Shown piece by piece: positions 60,395 to 64,000 of a DNA stretch of 64,000 nucleotides. Source of the stretch: Siphonodentalium dalli (lineage: Eukaryota; Mollusca; Scaphopoda; Gadilida; Siphonodentaliidae); the NCBI GenBank assembly GCA_032622095.1, contig CP136061.1, forward strand, positions 91,489,845-91,553,844, read 5' to 3'. The notes below the pieces were generated by a model. That model was not told the DNA's origin. It made no database searches and saw only the letters and a list, made by a program, of their open reading frames with translations. Position numbers and translations under genes: made by a program. Each line of letters begins with the position of its first letter. Within the stretch, counting starts at the first letter, position 1.

Positions 60395-60760
60395 GTTATA
60401 CATATTTATTTTTGGGGACCAGATAAGAAATTTTGGTTTATGGCCATACGCCTTGCTGGTTGAAGCACATGGGCCGCCTCCGTAGTAATATTGGACACCG
60501 GGGTCCCCTCCATAAGATTGTATACGACTTACTAATGATATCACCCGGGTCCTTTCCATGAAAATACCATGCACCTTACCGGTTGAGACACCGGGGTCCA
60601 ACCCGTAAGGGGTGGGGTCATATACGTTGATGACTGGGACAACGGGGTTTCCGCGTGGGAGTTCGTGCGCCTTGCTGACTGTGTCATCGAGGTCCCCTCC
60701 ATGTTAGTACCATGTGCCTTACTTACTGAGTCATCGGGACGGGAACTTAAAATATTGCCA
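60395..60760. repeat. Degenerate ~55-60 bp repeats in putative intron
   Basis: Phrases such as GACACCGGGGTCC, CCCCTCCAT, TACCATG.(A/C)CCTTAC and TGAGTCATCGGG recur at about 60490, 60545, 60590, 60680 and 60710. The repeats hold open minus-strand frames of 75 and 146 codons (60374-60601, 60541-60981), which I read as low-complexity effects. Confidence 0.5.
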
Positions 60761-61032
60761 AGCATAGTGTGTGTAGAGGAGACATTGCAACATAGCCCGT
60801 GTATTTTGTGTCCAGCAGTATTGCGTGAACGATTCTTTTGACAAATATGTTTTAAGCCGTTTTTTGCTCTTCTCCTCATTTGACTTTTCCAAAAGAACTC
60901 TGGTCTACCTGCCGACATCTCACGTTGACTTGTTTTTGTCATTCTGGTGTGCCAGGTTTGGTGTTCACAACGTCTGGACAACGTGTTACCTGGTCAGACA
61001 CCCACTTAGCAAATATTGCTTACACATACAAA

Positions 61033-61117
61033 CAATAATATTGCTACTGGCAGGTAAGCAATAGTTTTTATGTAGAAAATATCAATATGAGGTGATCAAA
61101 CGGGAGGGGAGCATAAG
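61033..61117 (+). pseudogene. Decayed second copy of the signal-peptide exon end
   Basis: It reads ACAATAATATTGCTACTGGCAG then GTAAGC at 61054, matching the donor block at 60310. Upstream similarity fades quickly, and the in-frame upstream sequence (79-codon frame from 60825) does not look like a signal peptide start. It might act as an alternative or cryptic donor. Confidence 0.4.
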
Positions 61118-61737
61118 GATATTACTTGGTTCGTTTGATATTAATTTAGACCAGATATCAGCGCTCGGTAACTTCATATCAGCCTTCGACATTCGGACTG
61201 ATGCTGAGGGCTATCAACTATAGTAATATATATATTTATCATATGACCAAATCATTTTTTACGTTGGAAAGTATGTCATAAATCAATGTAATATGAACTA
61301 CTAGTTCATATCACCTTCCGATAATTTGATTGGTTTGTTGACAAAAGTGTGTTCTGATTGGCTGAATGGCAGCCTGAGCCGAACCGCATCTCTAACTAAA
61401 TGCAGGTCAAATTCGTGCGCGTCAATCAACGCGATGCCGAAATTCTCGCAATTATAATCTTGAAATATATAGTTTTGGACATTGTTATACGATAAATAGA
61501 ATATGTAATTCGTATTTATCTAATAAACATACGATACAATGTCGCAAACTGAGAACAGAATAGTGCACTATATCTTCGCGTGCATATTATTTCTGCTAGT
61601 TCACCAGGTGTAATTGGGCTTCCGGTGCAATGAAGTGACGTCGCATTAACATTTTGCTGCCGATGTCATATAGCTATTTAGTGATTTGTGTGCGTTTTGG
61701 ACATCATAATCAATTTATAGGTGTCATATGATAAATA
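61118..61737. other. Spacer without recognised gene
   Basis: No exon could be defined. GATAAATAGAATATGTAATTCGT occurs at 61491 and again at 61731 with TTGGACAT upstream of both, a partial direct duplication of about 50 bp. It leads into the foldback that follows. Confidence 0.5.
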
Positions 61738-61862
61738 GAATATGTAATTCGTGTTTCTCTCATATGATATTTATGAAACTCATCACGGAGGCTCGAGAAA
61801 ACTGAAAGTTCTTAGACTCGTTTCATAAATATCATATGAGAGAAACACTCATTTCATATCCT
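61738..61862. repeat. Foldback: 29-bp perfect inverted arms
   Basis: GTGTTTCTCTCATATGATAT... at 61751-61779 and its exact reverse complement at 61820-61848, around a ~40-bp loop containing GGCTCGAGAAAAC. Complementarity continues imperfectly outward (GAATATGTAATTC against TCATTTCATATCC). Likely a small MITE; it could form a cruciform or RNA hairpin. Confidence 0.85.
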
Positions 61863-62155
61863 CTATATACTGTACAATATCACTTTTTTATTGGGACTCC
61901 GTGACGTCACGAATTAACTCTATTGCGAATCGGTGAAATTGTGATGCGCGCGCAACACTGATGGATTTTAACAGACGTTTCACTTCCGCATTGAATTTGT
62001 TTTCTCACTTCCGTGTTTACTTTTCCAAATCATGCTTTCTGATGATCAAATATAGGCTTTTATAGAGAATTAAGTGCCGACAAATACCAAAAATAACCAC
62101 AAAAGTGTTTTTTCCAAAAATTTGGATAAACATACAGATGAATAATAAACATGCC

Positions 62156-62317
62156 ATTATACAATGTTGTGTACAGTATGAGTTTTTCTTATACTCGTCC
62201 AAGTTGTGGTGAAAAGTCATATTGGATTCGACACTGGCGTGTCTCGTCCAATATGACTTTTCACCACAACCTGGACTCGTACAAGAAAAACACATACGGT
62301 ACACAACATTGTATAAT
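62156..62317. repeat. Foldback: 71-bp inverted arms, 20-bp loop
   Basis: The left arm 62156-62226 starts ATTATACAATGTTGTGTA and ends GTGGTGAAAAGTCATATTGGA. The right arm 62247-62317 is its reverse complement with a few mismatches. The innermost TCATATTGGA/TCCAATATGA and the ends are exact. The 123-codon minus-strand frame over it is not supported as a gene. Confidence 0.88.
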
Positions 62318-62450
62318 AACTTTATAATACGGTATGCATTAATTAGATCGCCTCTTAGTAACAGCGTAAGACCGACAACGTTTTTCAAATGAGTGACGTC
62401 ACAAACATCGATATATGCACAGTATTTTGGCAGTGAAGTAGAGTGATGGT

Positions 62451-62605
62451 GATGTCGTAAAACGAGATTACTCTGATCGGTGATGTCTTAAAACGAGATT
62501 ACTCGGATTGATGATGTCGTAAAACGAAATTACTCGGATTGGTGATGTCGTAAAACGATATGACTCGGAACGGTGATGGCGCAACACGATATGGCTCGGG
62601 TTAAG
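62451..62605 (+). repeat. 31-bp tandem repeat, five copies
   Basis: GATGTCGTAAAACGAGATTA plus CTCGGATTGGT recurs at 62451, 62482, 62513, 62544 and 62575. Copies decay toward the right (GATGGCGCAACACGATATGG). No coding sense is seen, as 31 is not a multiple of three. Confidence 0.85.
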
Positions 62606-63279
62606 GGCAAATTGAAGAGATATTCACATAGTTCGATAACAGGCAGTTCTGTGCCAAAATGTCAGATCTAATTAATTAAACGTAGAATAATGCTCCTCTC
62701 CATTATGAATATTCAACACATAACATAAATGGCGCGTGGCACCAAAACGAGGGGCCGAAATTTAGGATGACGGTCTAAATAAATAAAAAAATTAAATAAA
62801 AAAGCGATAGTATTACATGTATATAATGGTAACGATCAAAATTTATTTTCGTATTTGCCCATACATTAATTAAAAGTGACTTCCACTTTCCAATGTTCAT
62901 CTAAAGCGGAATAATACTAGCTAAATTTCAAATTATCTTTTGAAGTTTGTGCATATTTCTCGGAGAATAAAGAAGGTTTATGGATACATCAATTACTTAT
63001 ATGCAAAACTTTCTGTGCCAAAATATTGTTGGGAATTTCATGCCTGAGTTGAAAAATTCAGACTTTAATTAGGCTGATAGTCTGACTTTCCAACAAGTTT
63101 TTTGATTGAATTTTTCTCTAGAACAAAATTGTTTATTTTCCTTCCTTTACTTTCGGTAAATTCTTGAGTTCGAATTAGCCATGAGTTGAGCGGTGTTAGG
63201 TTGGATATTTCTAACAGTTGGACAGCTCGAGAAACACGCTGGATAATTCCAACCCAACGGGTGGATAAACTGTGATTCA
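62606..63279. other. Spacer without recognised gene
   Basis: No gene, RNA or repeat is supported. Confidence 0.5.
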
Positions 63280-64000
63280 TGTGACTGTATGATGGGTAAG
63301 CCGGAGTGTAACATTATACAGGGTCGTTATTATATCACATTAAGGGGAATAACTCTATTATGTGTATTTCAGCATGTGACTTCTCCCATTGAAACCCGAG
63401 CTGTGTTATTCCATGTGACATGGGTGCGACGGAGAGGGTCGTTATTATAGCGCATCAAGGGAAATAACTCTCGTTTGTTTATTTCAGCATGTGACTTGAG
63501 GTACAAGCTGTGTTAATTCATGTGACTCTATGATGGGTGCGGTGGATAGGGTCGTTATTATAGCGCATTAAGGGGAATAACTCTATTATGTGTATTTCAG
63601 CATGTGACTGCTCCCATTGGGATCTGCGCTGTGTTATTTTATGTGACTATTATGATGGGTGCGACGGAGAGGGTCGTCATTATAGCGCATTAAGGGGAAT
63701 GACTCTATTATGTGTATTTCAGCATGTGACTGCTCCTATTGGCACCCGCGCTGTGTTATTTCATGTAACTCTATGATGGGTGCGACGGATAGGCTCGTTA
63801 TTATAGCGCATTAAGGGGAATAACTCTATTATGTGTATTTCAGCATGTGACTGCTCCTATTGGTACCCGCGCTGTGTTATTTCATGCGACTATATGCTGG
63901 GTGCGATGGAGAGAGTCGTTATTATAGCGCATCAAGGGAAATAACTCTCGTTTGTTTATTTCAGCATGTGACTTGGGGTACAAGCTGTGTTAATTCATGT
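63280..64000 (+). repeat. 113-122 bp satellite array, runs off the window
   Basis: GGGTCGTTATTATAGCGCAT-type landmarks are at 63321, 63436, 63549, 63671, 63792 and 63913. Two unit types exist: one with TCTATTATGTGTATTTCAGC and GTGACTGCTCC, the other with TCTCGTTTGTTTATTTCAGC and GTACAAGCTGTGTTAATTC. The order is 1, 2, 1, 1, 1, 2, so type 2 recurs after four units (~477 bp). The array is cut by the window end, so its size is unknown. Confidence 0.88.

Noticed and set aside
60541-60981. 146-codon minus-strand ORF
   Set aside because: It lies across degenerate ~55-60 bp repeats that reduce stops, and nothing in it resembles a known protein.
62017-62388. 123-codon minus-strand ORF
   Set aside because: It covers a near-perfect 71-bp-arm palindrome, so one half is the reverse complement of the other; not expected of a protein gene.

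Overview
The window reads as nuclear DNA of an animal, most likely a marine invertebrate and perhaps a mollusc or other lophotrochozoan. The reasons are intron-style sequence without operons, no long open reading frame over 64 kb, AT-rich spacer, and many transposon families that are common in such genomes: tails of tandem GGACG or GACA units, a tRNA-headed SINE, Helitron-like ends and BED-finger hAT remnants. The species call is inference. I find no intact protein-coding gene. Almost every small ORF is explained by repeats or is no longer than chance allows.

Layout. 1-10.1 kb: mostly spacer with small foldback elements, a 280-bp tandem duplication, a 292-bp tandem duplication that carries a faint coding signature, and an 823-bp inverted-repeat element. 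10.1-11.7 kb: a hAT element with an 8-bp target duplication, whose transposase start is split by a 478-bp foldback MITE. 12-16 kb: three or more further non-autonomous elements. 17.1-19.9 kb: five Helitron-like elements head to tail on the minus strand, with internal 122-bp repeats. 21-25.4 kb: palindromic MITEs and a 2.6-kb element that ends in GGAGGCC inverted repeats and is full of AATTGCGC palindromes and a 37-bp minisatellite.

24.1-55.2 kb is a nested segmental duplication. A 9.4-9.6 kb unit is present twice in direct orientation (A, B). The last 2.7 kb of B plus 4.7 kb of right flank was then duplicated again (C1, C2). The units carry a SINE split by a 1-kb foldback element, a non-LTR retrotransposon reverse-transcriptase remnant, 200-bp repeats and two short open frames of unknown meaning. 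The C unit also carries most of a 4.7-kb inverted-repeat transposon. The copies are nearly identical, so either the duplications are recent or part of this is an assembly (haplotype) artefact.

55.9-58.9 kb is a minisatellite of about 40 copies of a 68-bp unit that appears to have grown out of one end of a TTAA-flanked, piggyBac-like MITE. At 60.27 kb there is a plausible first exon of a secreted protein (TATA box, start codon, signal peptide, phase-1 GTAAG donor), with a decayed second copy of its donor region 0.7 kb downstream. The last 3 kb holds two strong foldbacks, a 31-bp repeat and the beginning of a ~115-122 bp satellite that runs off the window.
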